Assembly (NCBI GenBank): GCA_036250225.1
Contig: JAPZLL010000028.1
Location: forward strand, 310,001 to 374,000
Direction of reading: 5' to 3'
Source of the DNA: Cercophora sp. LCS_1
Taxonomy: Eukaryota > Ascomycota > Sordariomycetes > Sordariales > Lasiosphaeriaceae
DNA: 64,000 nucleotides
Part shown: one piece after another, positions 24,493 through 36,074 of the stretch
Layout: each line of letters starts with the position of its first letter
Numbering within the stretch: the first letter of the stretch is position 1
The notes under the pieces: generated by a model
What the model was told of the DNA's origin: nothing
Seen by the model: the letters and a program-made list of their open reading frames with translations, nothing else
Databases searched by the model: none
Program-made: the position numbers and the translations under genes

Positions 24493-26216
24493 CTCTGCCT
24501 ACCTATATGGGGATATGTATCTGCAATCAGGGAACGGAACGAACGCACGTTGCAAACACAAGGCGGTGTTGCAAAGGCAAGGGATAGGCCCTGAACATGA
24601 CCAATACGGGCCAAGGCGTTTTCTTTTCGCACACTGGCGAGCCATGCGCATCACATCATGCACCATCGCATTTTACATTGATACGCAGGCTGATAGATGG
24701 ATGGGGTTTGGGGATTGTCAGAGTTCCACTCTTTTTCTGTTGGTGACCTCTCTTTTCCGTTCTCCGGCTTGGTTGCTTCCCAGTGGTGGTCCGAGGGGCT
24801 GGGGTTCTGGCTCATCAATTGCCGTGACGCAGCGGCGTGTGCTTGATTGCGGATTACGGCTTGGGGCTTTTTAGCTCCAAAGCAAGGATGATTGATGGTG
24901 AGACTGCAAAAGCAGGTGGGGTCTTATCAGTGGGTGATGGATCTTCCGCCCTGTGTGCATCAAAAGCCCTCTTTTCTAAACTCAGGACAGTGTCCGATCA
25001 CTGTGAAGGTATGTCTGTGGTGGCTGCACCTTTTCGAGGGCAGAACCGGAGAACGGGACGGGAGGGAGGAAGGAGGGGTGGACAACGCCAAGGACCCGTC
25101 CGCCATGGTGGGGTGGGGAGACATGGAAGGAAGCATCACGCCTCGAGCGAGCAAGCCGCCAATCCATATGGCTGGCTGTTTGGATGGCTGGCAACAAGCA
25201 ACAGGGGGGCAGCAGAAAGTCGAATATCACCGCTCCCGTCAGTGTAACGTAAACCCCCCCGGTGAAGAAACGAATGCGGCCAGACATGCGTACGGCTGGT
25301 TGGCCGCAAAGTCGCACTTCAAGGAGTTCCGGGAGCGGGCTTTGGCCTGCCGGTGCATACATACATTGCCAACCCGCCCGCTTCAAACTCAAACGTCACA
25401 AGCCTTGCCGGTCGGTGTGTTCATTCTCTCTGCGTGCGTACTGTGCGCGTGTGTCTGTGGCGGTAGCACAGGACTCATCATGAGGAGAAGCCGCAAGCGT
25501 GTGGCTTGTTGTCCATGACGGGCAAACATGTCGACCATTCATTCCATCCGTGTCACTGACAGCGGGGTTCGGTGTGTGGGCCGTCCAGTGCCAGTGGAGG
25601 GACGGAGGGACTGAGGAAAGTGGTTTGGGGGCGGCCGGGGCTGGAAACACCAGATGCAAAGGGAGGCAGGTTGCGTTGCGACAAGTCCTCCGGCGGCATG
25701 GGAAGGCTCGGCTGCTGGCTGGCTGGCGTTGGGTTGTTGGTGCGTCGAATCAGATCAGCATGCTCCCGTGAGTGATAAACGTGCGTATCGGACCGCGGCC
25801 CCTTCTCGCCGCAAAGCCGCCAGGACAAAAGGTCACGATAAAAAACCTGTCGGGACAGATGCTGGGGATGACGCAGGGTGAGACAGCAACGAATGAGCGA
25901 GGTATCCCCCACTTGTCGACGTGGTGATTCGGCGCGATGAACGTTTCGAGTCATTGGAGGGATCGACTCGTCGGCGTCACTCGAGGGAACAAAAAGCTTA
26001 CTGTGTCCCCGTGACACTCGGGCCTACTGCCCGCAAAAAGACCCCCGTCAATGATCAAACGAATCGGGCTCACCAAAGCCAAGCTCGACTGGGCCCCTCT
26101 TTGATCCAACCGAAAACTCTTTTTATGCCCTGGCGCGCGGATTCGCATGCAATGGCTGCACTGTCGATGACATGAGAGGGGCACCGATAAGCCGAGGTCA
26201 GTGAGCAGGGCATGAC

Positions 26217-26248
26217 TAGGCTGGGCTGGGCTGGGCTGGGCTGGGCTG
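26217..26248. repeat. Pentanucleotide microsatellite (CTGGG)n
   Basis: About six tandem copies of a GGCTG unit in noncoding sequence. Confidence 0.9.
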
Positions 26249-27477
26249 GTGCCAAACAGGCTCAACAGAGAAGCAGCCATGGGCCGAACATGACAGCGCC
26301 AGGGCTGCACGACTAGAGGTTTCGTTGCGGTGAGACGAGATCTTTAACGTCCTTGTGGATGCGGTGCGGGCGAGCCGACGGCAAAGGCACAAGACAATGA
26401 AAATGGGGCGGGTTCTGACGCTCCGCTCTGCAACAGCGCAACACGCGAAGGCAGGAGCCCAAGGAGCCGGCAGGTCTGGGCGGGCAGGCGGAAACTTGGG
26501 CGACACTTTGCCTGGAACTGACGAGAGACTGAGAGCCCACAGCGCGACATGGAACGATGTCTCGGGGGCGAAAATGTCGCATGCCTCTGGCAAACGCCCC
26601 ACCGGCCATAACCTGGAAGACATGCAGGCAGAGTCGTGGTGGTGGGAGAAACGAGAAACGACGACACGCAACTCTCACAGACGGAGCGTCACGACGAGTT
26701 GCCGGAACAGGGGAAGCGCGTTCGCGTTAAATTGAATTTTGGCGAGCATGTTGGTGGCGCCTGCCGGTTCCATTTGGCGGCCTTTGAGGAACCAACGCCG
26801 CTTTTCGTCTCAGCTCCAGGGCTCGGCGACTGCTGACTTTACACTGTGCAGATCTTGCAGATTCAACTCAATGCGGCCGTGGACAGTGGTGCGCGAAACT
26901 CCCTTCAGGCGCACCCGAGGGGTGCAGCGGCACGCTGACGACCGACGACGAAGAAGAGGGGCGCCGAGCACGAGAGGGGACGATGCCCATTGCTCACTGG
27001 GCACTGGCTCTTGCTCGGTCACACAGTGTGGCTGCTTCAGCAAGGCGCATCGAGACGGTCAAGTCTTGGTTGAATCTGCCGGCCGACAATGAACGGTCCA
27101 TCAGGCAGCTGATGCAACGAGCACCTCAGATACAAGCGAGAGAGCAAGAAAGCAGCAGCAGCGCAACAGGAAGGAGCCTGCAATTGAGCCGTGCCGTACG
27201 GTTCACCAGTGTCTGGCTGGTGGGAGCGGCTGCACAGGTGATGTCAATCCGTTCCTTCCTCTCTCTGCCCTGCCCTGCCTTGAACAGGTGCTGGCTGCAT
27301 CCCAGTCGGCAAGTCGGACCCTCCAGCGACCAGAGCATGACTGGGCGACGAAAAGCTGGAACACCACGGGTCATGCTCGTCGGCGCAACCAATGGAGACG
27401 GGTTGGCGACCTCGGGCTGCGCATCGACGGGGCCAGTGTCAATGTGATAGATACATGGTGATGCGGGGCACGATTGC

Positions 27478-27498
27478 AAAAAAAAAAAAAAAAAAAAA
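27478..27498. repeat. Poly-A run of 21
   Basis: An uninterrupted A21 tract. No retroelement body or target-site duplication is evident next to it. Confidence 0.9.
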
Positions 27499-28362
27499 GC
27501 TGCAGCAGCGACATCACGGCGTCGACGGCGCCATCGTATTCGCCGTTTGTCATCCGTCATGCAATCAGCTCGTGGTACTCACGCCTCCCGTTTTCTCAGG
27601 CCGCGGAATGTCCCAAAAGTCGCTTCCACAAATCAGCCAATCCGCGACAGCGACGAACACCCGCGCGCCGGATCATTGGCAGCCATTTGTTTGTCATGGC
27701 ACGGTCCCGTCGCTTGCCCCGTGCTGCCTGCCCTCGCAGACGCCGCCCCACCGTCCGGTCATTGGACCGGTCTCACCGTGCACGCGATCCACCTTCGGCT
27801 CCGACGGTCGGCCGTTTTCGGGGCGCTCCGGAATCGCCGCCGATTGCCCGCCATTTTGCGTCACTCAACTTGTCTCCTTTTTAGTCTGACCTATTATTAC
27901 GAATACCTCTAACAGGGTTGGCCCGATGCTTTCTCTTTGGTTGCATCTTCGAACCAGGCAAGTCATTGACAAAATAAACGGGACACTCAAAAAGTCTAGG
28001 GGAGCACAATTCACTGAAAGGAGTATGTCCAAGATCCCAGTGCATCACTCAACATTTGAATGCCTTGAAACAGTATTGAGAAGATATTGGGCTTTTTTGC
28101 GACTTGTATCGGATCTGCAGTACCTGTCCAGGTCACTTGAAGGTGGCATCATCTCGCCGGATCCGGTGTCCCGAGTTTTGGTCACCATGCCAGCATTTCT
28201 CAACAAAGCTAAAGTCTGGAAGCCGAGAAGTAATTGACTTTGGTGGTCATCACGCCACGTCGGCTATGATGGGCCTTTGCAACTTCATTACACTGTTGTC
28301 TCACTTGGCCTCGGTTTCTTCGTTATCGTCCTTCATCATCCAGGCCTGTTATCCCCCAGGTC

Positions 28363-30203
28363 TCATGACATCTCGGTCCGCCTCTGGAAGCACACTCTCA
28401 ACGGTGGCTTCTCCCATCCCAGAAAGGTTCGCTGATGGATCCACCTCTCCTGCCCCGGAAGCACCTGCACATCGAAGCGCCAGAACAGCCTCGCGATGAT
28501 GAGACGACACTCGGCAACAGCAAGATTCTGCCCGACACAGTTCCGCGGCCCAGAGCTAAACGGCTTGAACGCCTCGCGTCTGTCGTCGGCGTATCGCTGG
28601 AAGCCAGGCTCCCCAGGCAGCCATCGCTCAGGAGCAAATGTCAGGGGGTCAACCCAATGCGTCGGCGAGCGGTAGGCAGCAAACTGGGCGATCCCAACCA
28701 CAGTCCCTCCAGGCACATATCGGCCATCAATTGTCGCGCCGCCAGCCGGCACCGTCCTCGGCATGTTGATAGCACCAGGCGGGTAAAGCCTCAAACCCTC
28801 ATTCAAAACAGCAGCGAGAAACGGCGCCCTCTGGTTGAGACTCCCCGGCGTCATCTCCTCCTCGGAGGCAAACTGCATCGTGAGCTCCCTGGCCAACCGC
28901 TCCCGATGCCGAACATTCTCGGGCCGTGAGAGAAAGTAAACCGTGCCCGCGAGCAGACTCGCTGTCGTCTCAGACCCAGCAATGCACAGCAACTGCGCAT
29001 TCAGATACAACTCGTCCCTCACCAATCCCTTGTCGCCCACATTCGGCAGGATATGACTCATAAAATCTCTCTCCTTCAACTCCATTCCGCACCGCTCGTC
29101 AACCATGTTCTTGATCCCCTCCACGTGTCTCCTCGCTTCGTCAACCACGGCCTGGGGTATCAACCAGCTCACGACCCGACCCAGCCCGGGTACAGCAGCC
29201 ACAACACCAGCCCAAACGATGAGTTTCATGCCGGGAAAGACTCTACCAACCCAAGCATGGTATTTTTCGCGGTCCAGGTTGCCAAAGGATTTGCCAAAGA
29301 CGAGATGGGAGGTGATGTCGAACATGCAGAAGTGGAACCAATCCACTACATTGACTCCTGTTTGGCCTTCTGTTCGATTTTGCGTGTCGACATGTTCGAG
29401 TTTATCCAGCAGTTTGTTGACATAGTAGTCCAGCACACTCTCGTACCCACGCACCGCTCTATCGCTGAACGCAGGGCCGACTGCTCGTCTGTGCCGGGCG
29501 TGGTTGGAAGCGTCGCATGAGATCATGGGTTTGTAGGGGTGGAAGAACTCGAATTTGGTGCCGGGGAAGATTAGTTCTTCTTTGGCCATTTCGCCTGATG
29601 ATGAGGAACCCGACGTGGAGACGGTGGATGAGGAGGTGCGGGCGCCGTAGATGTCGCGCCAGGCGGCAGGTGTGATGTAGGAGAGTTGGTTGGGAGAGAT
29701 GCGGACTACTGGACCGTACTTGGCGTGTAGGGCGGACCAGGCGTGGACGGTTGTGCCGAGGGTTTCGTGGAGGAGGAGGGGGAGGACAGTCCCTCGGTTC
29801 AGGAGGGGGCCAGGGTAGGAGGACAAAGGATGGAGGGTTAAGTTGTAGATTGTGATGAGGAGGGTGTAGAGAGTGAGGAGGGACATCTGGGTGTGTTAGT
29901 TTGTGTCTGGGTGAGTGAAAGAGGTGTGAAGATGGGAGTGTGTTCATGGTATGAACGCGGAGAAGAGCTGGGTTGACTCTGGGATGTTGAAGGTGATGAG
30001 TTCTCATTTACCCAACCCACGAGGCACAACACGGTGTCTTGAGTTAGAAAGGACCCGGTCTCCCATTCTCTAGGTTGTTTGATGTTAAAGATATGTGTGC
30101 GACTTACCAAGGCAAGAACAGTAGAGCCGGCATGAGGGAGGGACCAGTCCTCTGAGAGTCTCGGGAGACTCCAGCCCTCCAGGGCGTCAAGGGAAGACGA
30201 CAT
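28363..30203 (-). CDS. Cytochrome P450 monooxygenase (CYP65-like)
   Basis: Haem-thiolate monooxygenase anchored in the ER membrane. Model: exon 1 30203-30108 (32 codons), intron 30107-29887 (GTAAGT...CTAAC...CCCAG, 221 bases), exon 2 29886-28363, giving 539 residues. Adding exon 1 completes the N-terminal anchor, running from AGSTVLAL into MSLLTLYTLLITIYNL, which precedes the Pro-rich hinge HPLSSYPGP. Conserved P450 elements are the I-helix AGSETTAS, the K-helix ExxR in NEGLRLYPP, PERW, and the haem loop FSSGPRNCVGQ with ligand Cys482. The overall sequence resembles fungal CYP65-type enzymes used in secondary metabolism and detoxification; the substrate cannot be read from the sequence. No polyketide or peptide synthase gene is nearby. 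Confidence 0.9.
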
Positions 30204-32753
30204 GGCGAGTTCAACAAACGAATATCCAGCGCAAGAAATGTGCTCGACGAGAGTTCAGCAAAACAAGCGAACACCCCAAAAGAAAGACAGATGGAAGGCT
30301 TTTAATGTATAAGATACCAGTTCCACGCTATCTCCATCTCATCCTTAGCCATCCCCCAACACCACCCGTCCAGCATCATCACCGCGCCAAGTCCCATCAC
30401 CCCAACCAGCCTCACGGAATCCACTCGCCCGCCAGGCAAAAACCCAGATCCTGCCTAACATGTTCAACCTAAACCCATTGAGACCCTGAATGCCGAACAA
30501 ATGCATCCATCCGGCGCGGTTGGTCATTCTCGGTGATTCAAAGCAAACTTCTTACGCAACCCAGCTGAGACATACATGTCTACACATATCTGATAGAGCC
30601 AATCCGATACATGTATCAACATCGTACACCATGTCATGGTGGAGACCAAACCAATAGTCGTACCGCTGATCTAGCCCTATTCTCCAGCAAAAGAATGCAG
30701 CCCGGAATCTATACTCCATCTCCAAGCCGGGACATATCCGTGAGTGGCCGTGCTATGCATCTTGGAGGCGTCGCCGCAGGAGCTGGAGGTGTAGTTCCTG
30801 GCCAATCAGCAATGGGAAATGGTGTGATTGGGCCCTGATTGGGGGAGACTGCCTCGAGCTTCCGGGAGGTTCCCCAGGGGTTGGTCAGCAGTAACCGGTT
30901 TGGGATTTGGAGGGTGCCGATTCTTGCCCATTTTTGACACGTCAGTGGTCTTTTTAGGGATTTGTGGGATGGGGCATGACTAAGGGCTTTGGGGATGGAG
31001 GTTTGTTCACGAACAATGCCTGTTTTGAATGCGGCGAGGAAGAGTAATTTGGGAATGGGGGAGAAGTAAAATAGAAACGGAAACCAGGGCTGGATTGGGG
31101 ATGTCGTAAGATGGAGATGGGATAGGATGAGATTGAGTTAGAGTTGGGTTGTAGTGCAGCGGCCCGCTTGCCTGACAGCGGGATGTTGCTGGGTTTGGAA
31201 GGGAGGTATATTGGGGGTGATAATCCGGTGAGATGCGTAGGTATCAGCGTGAGGGTGGTGGAGTAGAGATGATTGTGATGGAGGTATTCGGGATTAGTGA
31301 TCGGGCTTATCTAGGTGACGGTTTGTGCTCCAGATAGGAGCCATTCTCAAGAGGTGTGGTATGACGGAGACTTGAGGAGGACTCGCCTGTGAGTCCTTTG
31401 CTGGGATAGATAGTTTGACGGAGGATTTGCGCCATTTGGTCATCATAGCTCATGTTCTTGGGAGGGTTCAGTCTTTAATCGGATCAAGGGAGGAATTTTG
31501 CCCCGGTGGTGTGTCCGCGGAGATTGTGAGTCGAGAGTTGGGCGTCCCGCGGGGAAAGGGAAAGGCGTGGTTATTACTGAGTATCGCTTACATGGAACTG
31601 TTCCTGGAATCGAACTTGTCATCGCCGGCCCCGACGAGTGGCTGAGCACACGAGATGCTTGGCGTGGTGTTGATGACGTGCAGTCTTGGTGGCTGTGAGC
31701 TCGTCAAGGTAGTCTTTGCTTCAAGAGATGAAACCAAGCGATATCTGGTGCTGACAACCGAAGATGGGATTCTTCTGAACACGAAGATGATGAGTAACTG
31801 GTCTAGTTTTAGATTGTCGATGGTAGTTCAATTTTGACTACGCGTGGGGGCTAGCGATATCGGGATGCCTCATCAACTATGACAGTGTCAGGGTTGCTGT
31901 AACCATGGTCAATCTTGACATGGTTCGGGGATTGAAACAATGGCCACCGAGGTGAGAATTCCGACGGACGGACGGCGGCGGGAAAAGACGGAATTGGAGG
32001 TGCTCGGCCGGGAGCAGTCCAACCCGGCGGCGGTCAAGGACCCAGACTCGGTTGTCATGCACCTGCAGCTGCACTAGGCCAATGCCGGGGCTTGACTGGC
32101 CTCACCGCAACGGTGACAGGGGATCAATCACGACAAAAGAGTGAGCTGTCACACAACACAATGATGCCGGCCACGGGCGTATTCAGCCGTCGGTCGAGGA
32201 CATACATGTCCTGCCATGCTGTCAAAAACAATGGGGGCCGGTGCTGGTTGAGTTTCGTTGTTGCACCGGGAGGTGAATTGACGGGTCTCGACGCCGTGTA
32301 AGCCCACGGCAGCTGCGGTCGTCGCATCCCGTATTCCGTCGCAGCGGACCCGAGCGCTGGGAACCGCGCTGGGCTGCGCTGGGGTGGCTGCAGGCAGTCT
32401 ACCGTGTTTGTCATTGCCATGCAAGGCGCCCCTTGATCGAGTGCCACAACGTCCGATCGGCCTCGACGCCGGCGGGCATGTCATGATGTGCTAGCCCCTC
32501 AAGGTACAAAAACCCACAATTCCGTCCACTTGCCAGTCAAGTTGTCTGGCACACGACACCGCCAGACAAATTCCCACAATTCGTGCAGTACTAGCTTCGC
32601 CCATCACACATCATGGTTTGCGACGATTCAGATACAAAAGGCCGGCACGCCGTGACCCGTCTGGAGCCTGGTCTTCTTGCAGTTCATTCCCAGACACCAC
32701 CTCTTCACGAAGCAGCTTCATCATCTTCGGAGCCTCTCGTCATTCAAGAAACC
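30204..32753. other. Divergent intergenic region
   Basis: About 2.5 kb between the P450 (leftward) and the SnoaL-like gene (rightward). It holds only short frames of random composition, so nothing further can be supported. Confidence 0.5.
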
Positions 32754-33491
32754 ATGACTTCGCCCCTGGATCCCCACACAAAGACCTACTCCCATATCAA
32801 CGGGACCGTCGACGAGCTACTAGACCGACTTGCAGTCGCCGAGCTCTGCAAGGGATGGCCCGTCTACCGCGATGCGTCGGAATGGCAAAACTACCGCTCG
32901 CTGTTTACCGAGGACGGCACCGTGTGGACAAGTACGCCTCCCTCCCCCCATCCTTTGTCTCCTCCCATGTTAACAAAATATATAGCGTGGTCCGGCCCCC
33001 GTCACGTAGATGACTTCATTTCCATTTCTAAAGCCGGCAAGTCCGCCGGCGTCTTCATCATGCACCGCGAATGCGGAACCCTTGCTGAGCTGGCACCCTC
33101 GGGCGTCCGGGCCATCGGCAAGATGAAGGCCACCATCACGCACCGCTTCACCTTCCCGGAGTCTCAGTTTGATGTTGACTGCGACTGCCGTTTCATCTTT
33201 TTCTGCGAAAAGACACCACAAGGGTGGAAGGCCAAGTATGTCAAGTTGTTTTACGAAAAGGACAAGGTGGTGCCTGTCGACGGGTACACGGCGCCGCGGT
33301 TCGAGGCGGCCGAGCTGGAGAAATATCCCATGGGGTATCGCTATCTTGGCGCTGCGCAGGCAAAGCTGGGATACGAGATTGATGTTCACTTGCCTACGCC
33401 GTATGACGGCGCGCTATGGGATCGCATGTATGGCGAGATGGAGAAGTGGTTGGACGGGAAGGACGTGGATTTGTTTTGGGAGAAGCAGTAA
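32754..33491 (+). CDS. SnoaL-like (NTF2-fold) protein
   Basis: Exons 32754-32931 and 32986-33491; the 54-base intron (GTACGC...TATAG) is a multiple of three, so an unspliced frame also reads through. Removing it restores TVWTTWSGPRHVDDFI, giving 227 residues. The N-terminus (DRLAVAELCKGWPVYRDASEW, then YRSLFTEDGTVWTTW) is typical of SnoaL-like or ring-hydroxylating-beta-like NTF2 folds, small cup-shaped enzymes or binding proteins that are often cyclases, isomerases or hydroxylases in secondary metabolism. The start was placed at 32754 (ACCATGA context). An in-frame ATG at 32613 would add 47 low-complexity residues and cannot be excluded. The reaction is unknown. Confidence 0.75.
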   Translation: MTSPLDPHTKTYSHINGTVDELLDRLAVAELCKGWPVYRDASEWQNYRSLFTEDGTVWTSTPPSPHPLSPPMLTKYIAWSGPRHVDDFISISKAGKSAGVFIMHRECGTLAELAPSGVRAIGKMKATITHRFTFPESQFDVDCDCRFIFFCEKTPQGWKAKYVKLFYEKDKVVPVDGYTAPRFEAAELEKYPMGYRYLGAAQAKLGYEIDVHLPTPYDGALWDRMYGEMEKWLDGKDVDLFWEKQ

Positions 33492-34967
33492 GACACGAAG
33501 TAATGTGATGGATGTAGTATTTCGTTGACTTGGTTGCCTTGTTTTCTTTTGTTCATAGACAGTAGATAGACAATAGATTCACTCGCGTCGTTTTTGCTGA
33601 ATCGGGTCATGATGCTTGCCCCCTCTAGTGCCGTACCCGGGTTGCTAGAGGTGCCCCAATGCCGTGTGTTGTTGCTGCTAGCTGTTACGCAATGGCGGTT
33701 ATCACGCATCCAGTGTCACGGTCGAGTCATACTGCATCCGCCGTGCCGAGCCGTGGTGGGAACACACGTCCGATGTTTACCTGACAGCTTGCACGTCCGA
33801 CGACGGAATGTTGACCGTTATGGCAAATGACGGTTAGAAGATAACAGACCCTTATCTTTCTCTCGTCTGAGCTGCATGCTGTGTGTATTCTTGGGCTGAT
33901 AGACCAAACACTGGAGGGCGGAATCGCCGAGATCGGGGACTCGACCGCAGGGGTTCTCAGGGGCTGCATCTCCCCGCTGTTGTGCAAAGATAACGATGAA
34001 GAGACCCAAAGTCTGGCCATCAAGGGATGCTATGCATGTGAAACTGGCAGATGGGGGTTATCTGCACCGGCCATTTGCTGTCCAGCCCGTCGAGGTTGGC
34101 CAGGAACTTGGTAATAAGATTTTCGGCAACTGCGAGACAACGGTGGAATAAAGGAGTCCTAGAGGGTTTCTTAAGCTAGCACAGAAAGTTCGATACCTTA
34201 TACATCTCTCGTACCCGTTGATAAGGTCTTCCGGCGTATTATGGAACGACCTTGTTTCTCGACACCGGGGCTCGAGATTTACAGCAGTGCGGTGCGTCAT
34301 GTCCAATACCTCAGATACCAAAACGTGCAGTAACGCTTGCCTCAATAACGATATTTGGTTATCGTTCGTGGCTGCCTGTCATCTTCGCACTTTTTTCACA
34401 CCGACTTGCCGACTGCATCTTGGACACTTTTCGACCCAAAGCTGCCACGACCTGCCTGCAATCACACCTAGCTGAGGCCAATTACTACAATAAACAACCC
34501 GAAGCTTCCAGAAACGATCCTCCAAGACATTCCCGATCGATCGGCCTCGGCAAATGTGCCGAACCGTTCTCCATCGCCACCCAACCCCATCTTCCCAGCA
34601 TTGGCAAGCCCACCCGCAAGTGCACCAAATGGACACGTGTGTCAAGTCTGGATATAATAAATTAATCCCCAAGCTAATAACCCATTAAAACCATGCGGAG
34701 GCACCGCTCGCCAGTCCTGTCGCGGCACTCGGGCAAATTAGCCTGTTTACCCCAGCATTACTCCCGCCCAGTCCCCCGTGCCGTATGTAGACGCCACATG
34801 TCACCGACGCGACTTAAATACCCGCGCCCTCATCCCGACGCTTAACGTCATGGTGGGCTCTTTCAACAACCGACGTGATGCAGAGGTGACCCATCACCAC
34901 CCTCCCTGTCCAAACTGATTTACAACCAAGATCACTTCTTACTCTGAAGCCAACACTGTCATTGACA
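33492..34967. other. Intergenic region
   Basis: About 1.5 kb without a recognisable gene. It contains the 3' region of the SnoaL-like gene and the promoter of the KDEL-protein gene. Confidence 0.5.
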
Positions 34968-35936
34968 ATGAAGTCCTTTCTCCTCCCCTTCCTCCCGCTC
35001 GTCTCGGCAGGCATAAACTGGGACATCTACGAGCACGGGGTCGTTGACAGCTTCAAATGGTCGCGGCCCTTCCCCGACGATGGCTCCGACCCGGGCGGCT
35101 TCCACGTGCATTGTAAAACCGACGCAAACTTCCACGCCCAAATGTACAAACTGTCCGATCTCCCCGACAGTCCACCGACGGGTCTCGCCCCCTGGCACGA
35201 CGGCATCGAGGATTTCATGGGGCACATCGACTTTCCCGGTTCGTGGGACGGCGTCGACCACAAAGGCCAGGACCGCGAGGTCGTGGTCATGAAGTGGAGG
35301 GAGGTGCCCGAGGCTGTGAAAAGATGGATCAAGGAGCAGTGGGTTGAGCATCCGCCCAACCCGGCCGAGAGCCAGGTTGAGAATAGAGATGGACCGGCTC
35401 AGACGAACAAGGGAAATCCGAAGAGGTGGTTGTTTGGAGTTTTTGAGAAGCCGAAGCATGAGGGGGAAAAGATCCACAAGTGGGTTAATTTCGAGGAGGG
35501 GAAACATCTGGATGAGAAGGACTGGATCGTGGTGTTTGCGGCTGGGAGCGTCTATGAAATTTTGCCGCTGTGGGTCTCCGAGGGGAGTAAATGTGAACGT
35601 GAGTGTTTGCCTCTTGCGAATATGGAGATCGGAATGAAGCTGACGTATACAGGGGCCCTGAGTAATTTGGCCAAGTACAAGCCGCAAGCTATTGACGATG
35701 CGATTCTCGCGTGGGTTATCGACCATACCAAGCCGCATCGGGATCTGGGCAAGCGGGATATCACGTTCAAGGTCGAGGCCATGTCTGTCACCGAGAGCGA
35801 GGACGGGAAGCGGTCGAGATTGATGTGGGAGAAGCTGCATCGTACTGTGAAGAGGAATGAGAGGAGGATGCAAAAGGAGGAACGGTTACGGATTCGGAAG
35901 GAGATGGAGGAGGGGAGGGTCAAGGATGAACTCTGA
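34968..35936 (+). CDS. Putative ER-lumen protein with C-terminal KDEL, function unknown
   Basis: A single-exon frame of 322 residues. It starts at ATG 34968 with a short signal peptide (MKSFLLPFLPLVSAG) and ends in the four residues KDEL directly before the stop, the classical retrieval signal for soluble ER proteins. No other membrane segment is seen. The mature part has a Trp/Asp-rich N-terminal half (FPGSWDG, VVVMKWREVP), a central KWVNFEEGKHLDEKDW stretch, and a strongly basic, helical C-terminal region rich in Arg/Lys/Glu. I do not recognise an enzyme family. Signal peptide plus KDEL at opposite ends of one frame supports residence in the ER lumen and argues against a spurious frame. Confidence 0.75.
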   Translation: MKSFLLPFLPLVSAGINWDIYEHGVVDSFKWSRPFPDDGSDPGGFHVHCKTDANFHAQMYKLSDLPDSPPTGLAPWHDGIEDFMGHIDFPGSWDGVDHKGQDREVVVMKWREVPEAVKRWIKEQWVEHPPNPAESQVENRDGPAQTNKGNPKRWLFGVFEKPKHEGEKIHKWVNFEEGKHLDEKDWIVVFAAGSVYEILPLWVSEGSKCERECLPLANMEIGMKLTYTGALSNLAKYKPQAIDDAILAWVIDHTKPHRDLGKRDITFKVEAMSVTESEDGKRSRLMWEKLHRTVKRNERRMQKEERLRIRKEMEEGRVKDEL

Positions 35937-36074
35937 GTTTTTGTCGTTTGAAACATGCCTAGCCTGTCTTGTTTAGTGTGCTGAAATCTAATTCTATATT
36001 ATTCAACCTGTACGCCGCCCATGCTCCTGAAAATGCAACAAACCATGCCAGCCCCAGTCTCATCATGACTCTCT

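Larger units (their letters stand above)
20769..28362. other. Gene-poor region of about 7.6 kb upstream of the cyclin gene
   Basis: I find no supportable gene. There are many overlapping open frames with random composition on both strands, the longest about 371 codons at 21657-22772, and abundant simple repeats: GGTACCT units around 21779-21800, CA at 22501, GCTT near 24291, CTGC and CTGT near 24429-24492, CTGGG near 26221, and A21 at 27478. The sequence just above 20768 should be the cyclin promoter and leader. Confidence 0.45.

Noticed and set aside
27478..27498. A21 tract as the tail of a retroposed element
   Set aside because: No element body, no coding remnant and no flanking duplication could be seen.
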